In this document: piece after piece, positions 27,080 through 36,749 of the stretch
How the letters are laid out: the number at the start of each line of letters is the position of its first letter
Numbering within the stretch: the first letter of the stretch is position 1
Source: Gracilaria gracilis
Lineage: Eukaryota > Rhodophyta > Florideophyceae > Gracilariales > Gracilariaceae
Assembly: GCA_030374805.1 (NCBI GenBank)
Contig: JARGSG010000047.1
Span: 186,001-250,000, forward strand
Direction: 5' to 3'
DNA length: 64,000 nucleotides
Made by a program: the position numbers and the translations under genes
Notes under the pieces: model-generated
Seen by the model: only the letters and a program-made list of their open reading frames with translations
Databases searched by the model: none
What the model was told of the DNA's origin: nothing

Positions 27080-28348
27080 ATGCACGGGGACGAAGGCACG
27101 TGTGAATGCAAAAACTGCGTTTGGATTGCTTCACGTACTGAAAGAATGGCCTGGTACGACGAAAGAATGCGTACAATGATTCAGATACCTCGGCATTGTG
27201 CATGCCTCGGTATTGTGCATGCCCATGGAAGAAGATAAAAGGGCTAGACCTCCTTCTGCCTCAGCAGTTCTGTGCAAGCTTTTTGGAAACAAGTAGCGAG
27301 TTAGGTTGTCCTTGATCGGGAGAGATCTACTCGCACTTCGAGACTTGTGTTGGCGAGCATGAACTCGACGAAGACACTTCCCACGGCCGTCGCACATACA
27401 TCTCTGCTTCAATCTCAAGTTGTCGCCCTTTTTTCTTTCGCTTGCCCACTGGCAGGCACTACGCTGGACAGTACTTCGATTTTGTCGCGCAAGACAAACT
27501 CTGTCTGCTTTTAAGTATTGAACGTTAGGCCCTTTCTACTAAGGGTTGATGCGTGAAAGGCTTCGCTGCAGCTTCAAGCAGATATTGCAATGGGCTCTAT
27601 CTATCTACGGGATGTGAAAGCTGTGCTCCAATACGAAGACGAAGAGCAAAACAGCAACGCTGTATGAGCTCTATCAGCGATATGATCACAATGTTGGCCA
27701 CGTTTTATTCCGGTGTCCCGTGACAAGTGTTCAGGAAGAAACGAGGTGCCTGCCCCGCGAGAAAGAATAGATATATTAGTCAAGAGATGAAAATGATCAA
27801 GCAGGCAGTCGAAGTTTTTGGCCTTCTTTGGGAAAGAGAGCTATCTAGATTTATAGATGGTACAAGCTAGTGCACTCATAAACAGAGAGAGAGAGAGATT
27901 GTACAATTTATCTGCTTCTTCGGAATGAGTCGCGGACCACATTACAGAAGAAGAAAAATAGATATTACGAAACTCTGCTTCAGACTTCTCGTGGTGAAGC
28001 CCATGGTTATTCTTTTCTTGTTCATTGTAAAGCAGGTCAGTTAGCGCAACCTGCTCGAATGTGGGGTTTCTGCAGGGCCAAGAAATGGGTGCTAGCGTTC
28101 TGTCAACTAGCCTTGTAACAAAAACAACAAGAGCCAAGCCCGCGGGCAGAAACTAAATACCACCCATGTCTGAGCAGCACTGGAAAGCCCCCTTCCTCAG
28201 CAAATTCTCAGGAATGTAGAAATCAACATATAAGGATAAGACAGCCCTACTCCTTCACTGGCCTGTGTCTGGCAAACAGGTTCCGTCCATTTGCTTCTAC
28301 AGATACTAAATTCTGGTCGACATCAACAGTTTCACGGCAAAACGCGTA
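27080..28348. other. Intergenic region between DMT paralogs 2 and 3
   Basis: 1.27 kb. It contains a direct repeat CCTCGGYATTGTGCATG (about 27189-27222), TCTATCTATCTAC near 27594 and a (GA)n tract near 27883. No ORF looks coding and no RNA gene could be recognised. Confidence 0.35.
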
Positions 28349-29347
28349 ATGCCATCATCGAATGTTCCACCGGATTCTATAACAATAACTGAGATCAGTT
28401 CTCTTCTGCCAGCAAAAGAAAAGGACACCCAACCTTTCCCTTCGCAATCTGAAGATTCTTCTTCTGCCTTTAATGGTTTAATCTGGATTGCATTGGCAGC
28501 TATATGCTTCTCTTTCATGACTACTGCTGTTCGTCTAAGCTCAACTAGATTTGATTTCCCGACATCTGCCGCTGTCCTGTTGCCTTCCATCGTGCACTTG
28601 GTCCTTTCCACCTTTGTGCTACAAAGCATTATCCATATATCTCCACTAGATCTAACCCCGCGAAACTGTTGTTTGCTAGCTGTTCGGGGTCTTTTTGGAA
28701 CGTTTGCAATGGTTTTGGTTTTCAAGTCTCTATCATTCTTGCCTACAGGAGAGGTTACAGCTATTTTCTCGTTCACCCCAATTTTAACGATGTTCTTCTC
28801 AAGAATGACTTTGAACGAAGCCACCAGCATCTGGGATGTGGTGTGTGCCCCTACTGGAGTCGTCGGAATCTGGCTAATCGCAGAACCTGGTACAGGCGAC
28901 CATCAGTATATCGCAGGTACAGTTCTGCTTTTGATGGCGGCATGCTTTGCCGCCTTGGGCTTTATATGTGTTCGAGGAATGGGTGACCAAGTACATTTTA
29001 TGCTCTCCGTGTTTGCACTTGGCGCTATAGGCCTCCCAGTTACGGTTATTCTTGGAGGAAAAGAAGCTTTCTATCATATTCTGTTCAATCCAAAGGGTAC
29101 CAGTGTTGTTTTACTAGGTTCATTGGCAGCCTTTTTCGCTCAAAGCTGTCTTAACAAGGGTCTGCAGATGTGCAGAGCAGGCCAGGGTGTAATCATGAAG
29201 AACCTTGAAGTACCATCTGCTTACGCGTTGGGCATATTGGTGCTGGATGAGAAGCCGACCCTGAAAAGATTCCTCGGATCCGTGGCAGTTGTGTCTGCAG
29301 TAATTCTTGTCAGCGTCCGAAGGCTACGGGCCCCAGGGCCAAGTTAA
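28349..29347 (+). CDS. EamA/DMT-superfamily transporter (paralog 3)
   Basis: 332 residues: a 45-residue Ser-rich cytosolic tail, then ten membrane segments in two EamA-like halves. It shares TSIWDVVCA, VCVRGMG, HFMLSVFALGAIGLPV and 'CLNKGLQMCRAGQGVIMKNL' with paralog 2, with lower identity to paralog 1. It is the more AT-rich of the pair. Both lie on the plus strand with a 1.27-kb gap, so each probably has its own promoter. Substrate and compartment are unknown. Confidence 0.85.
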   Translation: MPSSNVPPDSITITEISSLLPAKEKDTQPFPSQSEDSSSAFNGLIWIALAAICFSFMTTAVRLSSTRFDFPTSAAVLLPSIVHLVLSTFVLQSIIHISPLDLTPRNCCLLAVRGLFGTFAMVLVFKSLSFLPTGEVTAIFSFTPILTMFFSRMTLNEATSIWDVVCAPTGVVGIWLIAEPGTGDHQYIAGTVLLLMAACFAALGFICVRGMGDQVHFMLSVFALGAIGLPVTVILGGKEAFYHILFNPKGTSVVLLGSLAAFFAQSCLNKGLQMCRAGQGVIMKNLEVPSAYALGILVLDEKPTLKRFLGSVAVVSAVILVSVRRLRAPGPS

Positions 29348-30358
29348 TATTACAGGGATTGAACTACAACGGTTTTATTCGAAGGTTTGGCATGCTTCCC
29401 AGCCAGAGGAACAACCATGCCGTGTAGAGCAACGCAATCACTGATTGAGAGACTACTCATCAGTGGCCACCGAATTTCTTGCCTTTCTGAGTATTCTTGT
29501 CATGAGATGGAGTCTCCACGAGACAGTAAAGGACGCATGTATACATATTAGTTCTCTCTTCTTAGGAAGTTGTTGTCGTGCACTTTGTAAGTGAACTCCT
29601 CAAATTCATAGAAGCTTTGGAGAGGTTCCGACTCCATCCAATGGCGAACTTTTTTTGAACTTACGACAATGGCGTGAAGAAAAAGGGCCATTCCAGTGGG
29701 AGGACGCTTCTTTCAATAGATGTGTTCCCCATCAAGTTGTATCAAGTTGTAATTAGACCTGTGAGGACATCAAGAGAAAGAGCGAGAGCGAGAGCGGAAG
29801 GGAGGGCGAACTTGTGAGTATCAATCTAATGATAACACCAGCACTGTGACAGAGTGTAAGGTTAGGCAGAGCTTTACCAATGATTGCATCTGCATGTAGG
29901 TCACTGCACATCCTCCCCGCGCATGAGAGGTTTGGCAATGGCTTTGGTGAACGCTCAACGTTGCATCCGTCATCGTTCATGACGAGAGACATTCCAAAAC
30001 GATTGAAAGTCTGAAAGTCTTTCAAGACGTATCGCGGGGGAGAGTCCGGGCGTCTGCGGGTGATATCGGTTTGATTGGACAGAGTCCGAACTGATACACT
30101 AACAGTACTGTACAGGTAGAGGTACAGGTAGTGTCTTGTTCATCGGGAAATCCATTAGTCCAGAACATCTTAGCAACGTTCTTCTCTCGACGTCCATGAC
30201 CGGCCTGCGGGCGTCGATTGAAGCATATACACTCTGCAACACTTCAAAGTAGACTCCACAGAGAAGATTTGGCAACGCTGTACACTCGTCATCCTGCCCC
30301 GACCACGTGACCAGCTTGCGCAACCAAGGGCGCAGAGCTCAAAAGCTTCTCTCACTCT
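29348..30358. other. Intergenic region between DMT paralog 3 and the hydrolase gene
   Basis: About 1 kb between convergent genes. At 30104-30131 there is a run built from AGTACTGTACAGGTAG and a second ACAGGTAG. Two minus-strand frames (29753-30025 and 30099-30323) are open but match nothing and overlap the hydrolase 3' end only loosely. No gene is called. Confidence 0.35.
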
Positions 30359-31472
30359 TTACCCTTGCATGTGAAGAAAGGAACTCCAGTAGTTCACTGC
30401 ATCCGGGTGACCATACCAGGCACCTCCAGAAGAAGGCGAATGCCAGATTCCTGTCAAACAAATATTATGTGCTCCAGCCAGGAACGCTGAAGATAATGGT
30501 ACAATTCCTGCTCATAGAAGTACGCAAATGCGATGACAGAAATGTCAGTCAGTCATGAGTTCTAGGTTGAGAGGTCGTACGCGCGAGGGCCATGAACTTA
30601 CCGTCGCCCTCAGCCGCATCACTTCCTATAGACTTATCAGTCAAACAATAGCTAACTCTGGTGAACCAATCCGATTGCCAGAACTTCCAGACTCCACTGG
30701 GCTGTTCCGCTATCGATCCCCCATTCCCAACTATATTAACATACTGAACGTCTCCGTGGTATGCGCCTGGGTAGTGGTGATTAACAAAGTGCATATTCTT
30801 CCTGGTAACCCCCTCGTCACTGCGATGCGGAGTACCGAGACACACTAACTTGGAGACAAAGCGCCCACCATTCCACACACATGATGAGCCAGTTGGGTAC
30901 GGAATGTCGCCCAGATAAATGCGAGCAATCCAGCCGCCGGCCGAATGAGCAACTAGTTGGACTTTGGAAGACGCAGACGTCTGTCTCGCTTCCTGTACCG
31001 CTTCATCCAACAGTCGCAGGACAGAGGTGATGGGCCGGCCGCCCACAGTGGATACCCAGGTAGAGATTGTGACGGGAACAACGCTGACGTGAGCATCGGG
31101 GCCAATTGTCTCACGGAGCACTTGTGCCATGGGATAATACTCTTTGGCGGTGGCACCATAGCCGGGGATTATTACAACCGGATTAGATGGCTTATGATCA
31201 TTTCCGCCAGACACTCGCTGTTGCTGGTCAAGGACATCGACCTTTTGATATTTGGATGTTACAGTGTGGTGGGGCTTTTGATCCGATAGAGTGGCGCACG
31301 GACGTGCATTTGCCGCCTGGTATAAAGGGTTCTTGCGGTAGGGAGTAGTGCATGTATCGGTCTTGAAGGCTGTTAATACGAACGAAGAGTTTGATACAAA
31401 ACATAGCGGTGTCGCTCCCTGTGCATAAGACAGCGCCTGCTTAGGATGGCGGTGCTCTACTGTGTAGAACAT
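30359..31472 (-). CDS. Alpha/beta hydrolase (PGAP1/lipase-like), two exons
   Basis: Exons 31472-30602 and 30507-30359 give 339 residues from the first ATG. The core has NPVVIIPGYGATAKEYYP (oxyanion strand) and LVAHSAGGWIAR with the nucleophile Ser. Without splicing the protein ends in an unrelated tail after GDG. With the intron removed the frame continues GDGIVPLSSAFLAGAHNI and reaches GIWHSPSS with the catalytic His, then WYGHPDAVNYWSSFL. This C-terminus matches plant and cyanobacterial alpha/beta hydrolases of this group. These act as lipases or acyl-esterases; the substrate is unknown. The N-terminal 95 residues may be a targeting region. Confidence 0.85.
30508..30601 (-). other. Spliceosomal intron in the hydrolase gene (94 bp, phase 1)
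   Basis: On the minus strand the donor GTAAGT starts at 30601 and the acceptor GAGCAG ends at 30508. A branch-like CTGAC lies in GACTGACTGACA. Length and signals match the P1 intron. Confidence 0.88.
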
Positions 31473-32459
31473 TGACAAGGAATACGTATGGCGATAAGCT
31501 GTCGACGAATGCGGTGAGAGTCACGAGCAATGCTGCAAAACATGCCAGAGCCGACCGTGCTCTATCTACTAGCTAGAGTAGGAGAATGACAGAGAAGGCT
31601 CAACGTACCCCTGAACTTACACCATTGAGGAAGGAGGCCTTGATACTCGCATCCATGATCTCATCTCAACACAATACACATATTACATATTTTGGCCAAA
31701 ACTTAAAAGGAGGTGCCCCTGGTCAAGGGCTGGTAGGAATGCGCTCGGCAGGCACTCGCACGGACGAAACGCACCATTGCAGGGAGGGGAACATTGCCAC
31801 GTGGAATCGGCGGATTCGATGATTCGATTCGATAGCACACTGGTGCTTTTCAATGCTGATGTTTTGAGACAAGTCGGTAAGATTCTGTAGATGCTGTACG
31901 CGATGTCCATGTGTAAACGTTGTAGATGAGAGTTTGTCGAAGTGAGATTGGAGCGGATCCAAACGTCGGTGAGAAGATGATCTGAGACCCCATCGTGACT
32001 CGAACCTGCGCCCCCGGCACAGCGCGCCGGGCCCACGTCCAGTGCGGGAACCAACCGAGCTAAACGAAGTGCGCCCAGACCAGAGACGAAAATTGACTCC
32101 GAACTCAACCATTTTATAGTATAAAGTTTATCCCCATCCCCGTCCCGGAACTCGCAAATGGTGCTCTGCTCACTTCAGATCTAGATACAGTGTAGATCAG
32201 AGATGGATCATGACGCCTGTCCCTCGTTGTCATGTTTCACATCATTGGTGCCAATCACTAACCTTAAAGGCGAAGATGTCTCTCTCTCTTGGCATTGCTC
32301 ATCAATCCAGTCACGTCTTGACGTCAACCATTTATCCCTGCGTCACACGCCCCATCCTTCAACGCGTGCTGCTGCATCGGCATCTTGCCAACCCTTTGCC
32401 ACAAACGAGCCTAGACACTAGCGGTAGATACTTTCCCTTTGCTTCTCACACTCCCCACA
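31473..32459. other. Divergent intergenic region, hydrolase to acyl-CoA oxidase
   Basis: Nearly 1 kb. Besides the tRNA-like block (31990-32100) it has TATCTACTAGCTAGAGTAG near 31562 and GGTAGATA at about 32424, 30 bp before the oxidase ATG. No protein gene is seen. Confidence 0.4.
31990..32100 (-). other. tRNA-like sequence with pol III A and B boxes (tRNA pseudogene or SINE head)
   Basis: The minus strand has TAGCTCGGTTGG (32062-32051), a full match to the A-box consensus, and GGTTCGAGTC (32006-31997), matching the B-box. They are 44 bp apart. Between them lies a hairpin CCGGC-GCGCTGT-GCCGG. The D stem and acceptor stem do not pair, so it is not an intact tRNA. A tRNA-derived SINE head or decayed tRNA fits best. 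Confidence 0.45.
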
Positions 32460-34376
32460 ATGCATTCGCAACCAATTGAGCCCATTGACCCTGACTTGCC
32501 GCCCCCTCCACCAAATCCTCCCTCACCGGACGTTCTCAACCGCCTCTTATTCCCATACGAACGCGAGCACCGCCAGCGCGTGTTCGAGCTCTTAAAGGAG
32601 CCTCTCTTTCACCGACGAACCGATCTCACACTCCGCCAACACCGCGACCTCACAAATGCGCGCATGAAACGCGTGCAGGAGGCGGGCCTGCTTGAGAACA
32701 CTATCTCCTTGCAATGCGCGGAAGGCACTCGTCGATATGACAGTGTCATCTCGGTGCTTGCTCTGCTCGACCATTCCATTGAGGTTAAGTTTGGCGTCAG
32801 CTACGGTTTGTTTGGCGCTACGTTGCATCGACTTGGAAGCCAGCAGCAAAAGCACCTGTGGATCCCACAGCTTGAACGCATGAAAGTTTTGGGCTGCTTT
32901 GCGCTCACGGAACTGGGGCACGGCAGTAATGTACGCGGTATAGAGACGCGAGCAACGTACCATCCAGAGACGCACGAGTTCGACATACACACCCCTGTGG
33001 AAACCGCCCAAAAGTACTGGATCGGGGGTGCTGCTGAAAGCGCATCGCATGCCGTTGTATTTGCCAAGTTACTCATCAAGGAAGTGGACTACGGCATTCA
33101 CGTATTTATCGTTCGCCTCCGTCGCAATGATGGAAGTCTCATGCCTGGCATACGCATCGAAGACTGCGGTGAGAAGGCAGGGCTCAACGGCGTTGACAAC
33201 GGTCGCATTTGGTTCACGCACGTTCGTGTCCCTCGTCAAGATATGCTTTCTGGAATGAGTCAGGTTTCCCCGGATGGAACTTACTCCTCTTCCATCCCTT
33301 CAGCGAATGCGCGGTTTGGTGCGCTATTGGCCGCGTTAACTGGAGGTCGTGTGGGGATGAGTTTTCTTGCGGTCATGAACGCCTTGTTGGGTCTGTCGAT
33401 TGCTATTCGGTATTCCCTTGTCCGACGCGCGTTCGCACCGTCGCAAGATGCGCGAGAGGTCCCGCTGCTATTCTATTCGAGCCAGAAAAGGCAGCTTATG
33501 ATACCGCTCGCTACATCATATGTGTATGCCTTATGCGGCAGAGACTTGATGAATTTGTGGTATCGAGCTGTAGATGTTGGTGAAGTTTCCAAGGAAGTGC
33601 ACGTCACCTCAGCTGGATACAAAGCGTTGTTTACCTGGTTCATGCAAGATGCATTGCAAGCCGCGAGAGAGGCATGCGGCGGGCAAGGGTATAAATCAGA
33701 TAACTGGATTGCGCCTCTGAAGGCAGATCGGGATGTGATGTTGACCTTTGAAGGAGCCAACAATGTAATGATGCAACAGGTTGGAAAGACTCTTCTAGCG
33801 GAGTTCGGCGCAGCAGTACGAAACAAAGGTAGATACGACGACAGGTCAGTTTTGTCCGCATTGAACAAAGCTCCAGCCAGTTCTGGTTCGTCCTCCAAAC
33901 TGAACCCTGCGTTCTTCCAAGCTGTATTCTGGGGACTTGAGAAGAAGCAGGTGGACCTGCTTGGAAGAAGATATGCGCAAGCTATCAGGACCAGAAAAGG
34001 ATCAGCCTTCCACGCGTGGAACGACTGTTTAGCTCAGGCGGAAAGCGCCGCTAGGGCACACATGTGTCGAGTAATCTATGGCGCTCATCTTACTCATTTG
34101 AAGAAGGCGCGAGCGATGGATAAGGCCACTGGAGACGCCCTGCAATTATGTGGGCAGCTCTGGGGGGCTGAGACGATAAGAACGAACTCGGATTTCTTGC
34201 GTTTGGGCTGCGTGTCTCGGAAGGACGCCAGCGCAGCTGTAGGCCAGATTGATAGTCTGTGTGAACGAGTAACTGCAATTGCAACACAACTCGTTGAAGG
34301 CGCAGGGATCCCTGACCACCTCCTTGCCCCGATTGCCATTGACTACGTGCATCACAACTCAAGATCACGGCTGTAG
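32460..34376 (+). CDS. ACX: Peroxisomal acyl-CoA oxidase
   Basis: It oxidises acyl-CoA to trans-2-enoyl-CoA and passes electrons to oxygen, making hydrogen peroxide, the first step of peroxisomal beta-oxidation. 638 residues from the ATG at 32460. Marks in order: GCFALTELGHGSNVRGIETR (flavin-binding signature), YWIGGAAESASHAVVFA, 'ARFGALLAALTGGRVGM', 'ALQAAREACGGQGY', and TFEGANNVMMQQVGKTLL with the catalytic Glu. The protein ends in SRL, a peroxisomal targeting signal type 1. The length is normal for the family. Chain-length preference cannot be read. Confidence 0.93.
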   Translation: MHSQPIEPIDPDLPPPPPNPPSPDVLNRLLFPYEREHRQRVFELLKEPLFHRRTDLTLRQHRDLTNARMKRVQEAGLLENTISLQCAEGTRRYDSVISVLALLDHSIEVKFGVSYGLFGATLHRLGSQQQKHLWIPQLERMKVLGCFALTELGHGSNVRGIETRATYHPETHEFDIHTPVETAQKYWIGGAAESASHAVVFAKLLIKEVDYGIHVFIVRLRRNDGSLMPGIRIEDCGEKAGLNGVDNGRIWFTHVRVPRQDMLSGMSQVSPDGTYSSSIPSANARFGALLAALTGGRVGMSFLAVMNALLGLSIAIRYSLVRRAFAPSQDAREVPLLFYSSQKRQLMIPLATSYVYALCGRDLMNLWYRAVDVGEVSKEVHVTSAGYKALFTWFMQDALQAAREACGGQGYKSDNWIAPLKADRDVMLTFEGANNVMMQQVGKTLLAEFGAAVRNKGRYDDRSVLSALNKAPASSGSSSKLNPAFFQAVFWGLEKKQVDLLGRRYAQAIRTRKGSAFHAWNDCLAQAESAARAHMCRVIYGAHLTHLKKARAMDKATGDALQLCGQLWGAETIRTNSDFLRLGCVSRKDASAAVGQIDSLCERVTAIATQLVEGAGIPDHLLAPIAIDYVHHNSRSRL

Positions 34377-35851
34377 TACCCAAATGGCTGACAACCAAAC
34401 ACGCACAGCGACATCGCAACTTCGGTGCACCTTCTCGCGTGACAAGTTATAGTCAGTCAGTCGGAGGGCTTTTGAGCACTGACGTGTAGGTTTAGTTTCG
34501 ATTGAGCTTGTAAATAGTACTGAGGCAGGGCCCGATGTTCACGAGCTGCAGCCAATGCTAATTCCTTTCCACGACAACTTCTCCAAACCCCCGTTCGGAT
34601 AGCAGTTATAGCCGGGTACCGGTAACCGATATCCGGCCAACCGAGCAAGCTATCCATCAGGGAGTGTCTCAGAGTTGTCACTGCAATTCTTCATGGTAAA
34701 GATATGCATGAATGCATGCCAGTTTAATGAAGTGTTGCGCAAGCCCTTGGCTTTCGTGGTTGGCGATGTGCTATCCACGAAGGGCAAGAGTTCCCCAGGA
34801 GGCGGCTTCGTGGCCGCCCTCGAATTGAGCATGCCATTCGCGTTCAGTACCCACCAGCAAAGGAACACGGTTCAGATTTGACATTAGACATTGGCCACGA
34901 ATGCTCTTGGCCTTCCTGAAGAAACAGGATTACCTTTCGAGATAGTTTTCCTTTGATGTAGCAAATAAAATAGTAAAGTCCACAATGAAGAGAAAAGAAA
35001 AAGGAGCACAAAAAGTTTTGGTGCTTACGCGAGACAGGCAACGCAATATGTGATGGTCGCTCTTATCTGTTTATGCTCGAGGCTTGCCCACGCTTTCCTT
35101 CGCTAAGGCCCTTTTTTCAGGTATGTGGGTGATGCGAAGCAGGAATGTCATCGTCGCAGCGGCCAGATGAATAGTTTATTACCCAATGCATTGATGAACA
35201 ATATCCCGTTAAGTTGTGATGGGCATTATGGGAGCCTGGATCTCTTTCTTACGAAGCAATTGGTGTGTGATTCGCTAAGCTCCTGTTTCCGAACATGTTG
35301 GCCTGTGGGAAGCAGGGAACATATTGTAATATCTGTACATAAATACTCGCAAGACTTCTCCAAAAAGAGCATGGGTCTACCAGCGTAACATGGATCTACC
35401 GTGACGGTTGTTCACGGTGTCAGGCTCTGCATGGTCTTTGGGGGAAAACAAAAGACTTCAAGAGTTCCAAAGCGAGTCGTACAAACGAGAAGGGGAGCGG
35501 CTTCAGTCTGGCCATGCATCTTCCAAGCGCTTTGCATGGTTTGCAACCGACAAGGATTGGAGAATGTATCGAATGCGTCCTAGTCGGAGTAGGTAAATTA
35601 AAACCAGTAGAACTATTGTAGTAACTCTGTCATAACAACAAAATCGCAACCAGGGAAACAAAACCACATATGTTAGTATTCAAGACGAACGTCGTGGCAA
35701 CTGCTCAACGCAGGTCAGTCGGTGCCAAGGCTGGCTTGGTAAATAGCCTTGACATCCCAGAATTCAAATCATAGTCGATCATTCGGGGAAAGAAGCATCA
35801 CGCCTACACAAAACAATAATAACAAACAAGAAACGTACCGAAATCAATGCG
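34377..35851. other. Intergenic region between acyl-CoA oxidase and mL41
   Basis: 1.47 kb between convergent genes, the longest gap in this part. The stretch 34650-34880 is open on both strands but without a convincing start or family. A CGGGTACCGGTAACCG block lies near 34612. Nothing else is recognised. Confidence 0.35.
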
Positions 35852-36148
35852 TCACTGCACAACAGGCGGCGGAGGAACCTTGACCAACGGCGTCCTATAG
35901 CTCACGTACGGCTTGAGTTCACACCCCTCCAGATCCGGTACCATGTAGATCGGCACCTTTCGCTCGTGCTCGACGATGTAAGCGCCCTTGCGCGTGTGGC
36001 GGCCCATGGACTTGGCACCGTAACCCTTGTTGAAGAAGCGCGGGCCGTGCTTGGGGTGAAGACTGGCATTGCCCTTGCGCGCAAGCCCACCCTTAGCGCG
36101 CACGTACTTGCCGAGCGCGGACGCCGTCGCACGGAACGGGCCGCTCAT
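35852..36148 (-). CDS. mL41: Mitochondrial large-subunit ribosomal protein mL41 (MRPL27)
   Basis: 98 residues from the ATG at 36148; the longer open frame upstream has no family resemblance. Conserved run: GLARKGNASLHPKHGPRFFN, KGYGAKSMGRHTRKGAYIV, VPIYMVPDLEGCELKPYVSY, then a Pro-rich end. This matches yeast MRPL27 and human MRPL41, proteins of the mitochondrial 50S-like subunit near the exit side. The very basic N-terminus suits mitochondrial import. It is convergent with the acyl-CoA oxidase. Confidence 0.9.
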   Translation of the reverse strand: MSGPFRATASALGKYVRAKGGLARKGNASLHPKHGPRFFNKGYGAKSMGRHTRKGAYIVEHERKVPIYMVPDLEGCELKPYVSYRTPLVKVPPPPVVQ

Positions 36149-36749
36149 TGCGGCGACTCGTCGTGTCCGCAGAGATCCGTAGGAAAGTTTACTCTCGAGT
36201 ATCGACGACGGGGGCGGTGTAGATCCTCGACGCGTCGCCTGATAACAATGTTTCATATCGTACTCCAGGGCGCCTCTGGCACGAGGAAACGCAGGATCAT
36301 GAACTGAGAACAAAATTTTGGGGTTGCGAACATTTCGTTTAAAACTTAAAATTTGATAATAAATAAGCGATAAAATAATCCTTGCACAATTGCGCACTCA
36401 AGCATAGATAGATACGAAGCGGCAGTTGCACGCGGGCGTTGTCCTTTGAGTTGGAGCAAACGCCTTGAGCATGTGTATCATATCTAAGATACATATCATC
36501 GACAAATAGTATATGAATAGCATTACGCCACGAAGACTGCTTTGTCTTCGCGCACCACTTTATGTGAGTGCTTCATTAGTAAGAACTGTTAGATGTTGCA
36601 TGTTGGGCGTATCTGAGAAAAACCCGAGTCTGGCCTTTGCCATGAACGTTCATGATTCAACTAGCCAGATGATACTATACAATGTCAGATTTGTAGTCAG
36701 CAGGAAGAGAATGGGAACGGGGGAAGGCATCAGCACACGATGCAGTCAA
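36149..36749. other. Intergenic region mL41 to CCT gene
   Basis: It holds the mL41 promoter and the CCT 3'UTR. TGTATCATATCTAAGATACA (about 36474-36493) is a small inverted repeat. Otherwise AT-rich and featureless. Confidence 0.35.

Noticed and set aside
29753..30323. Two minus-strand frames with vaguely similar 'LPNL' segments
   Set aside because: The resemblance is short and weak at the DNA level; no start, family or codon signal supports a gene.
31990..32100. Functional tRNA gene
   Set aside because: The acceptor and D stems do not pair and position 33 of the putative anticodon loop is C, so only a tRNA-like element is claimed.
34650..34881. Segment open on both strands between acyl-CoA oxidase and mL41
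   Set aside because: Short, no recognisable family and the plus-strand frame begins without a good ATG; left as intergenic.
36149..36397. N-terminal extension of mL41 in the same frame
   Set aside because: The family start matches the ATG at 36148; the extension is unrelated to any mL41 and probably leader sequence.
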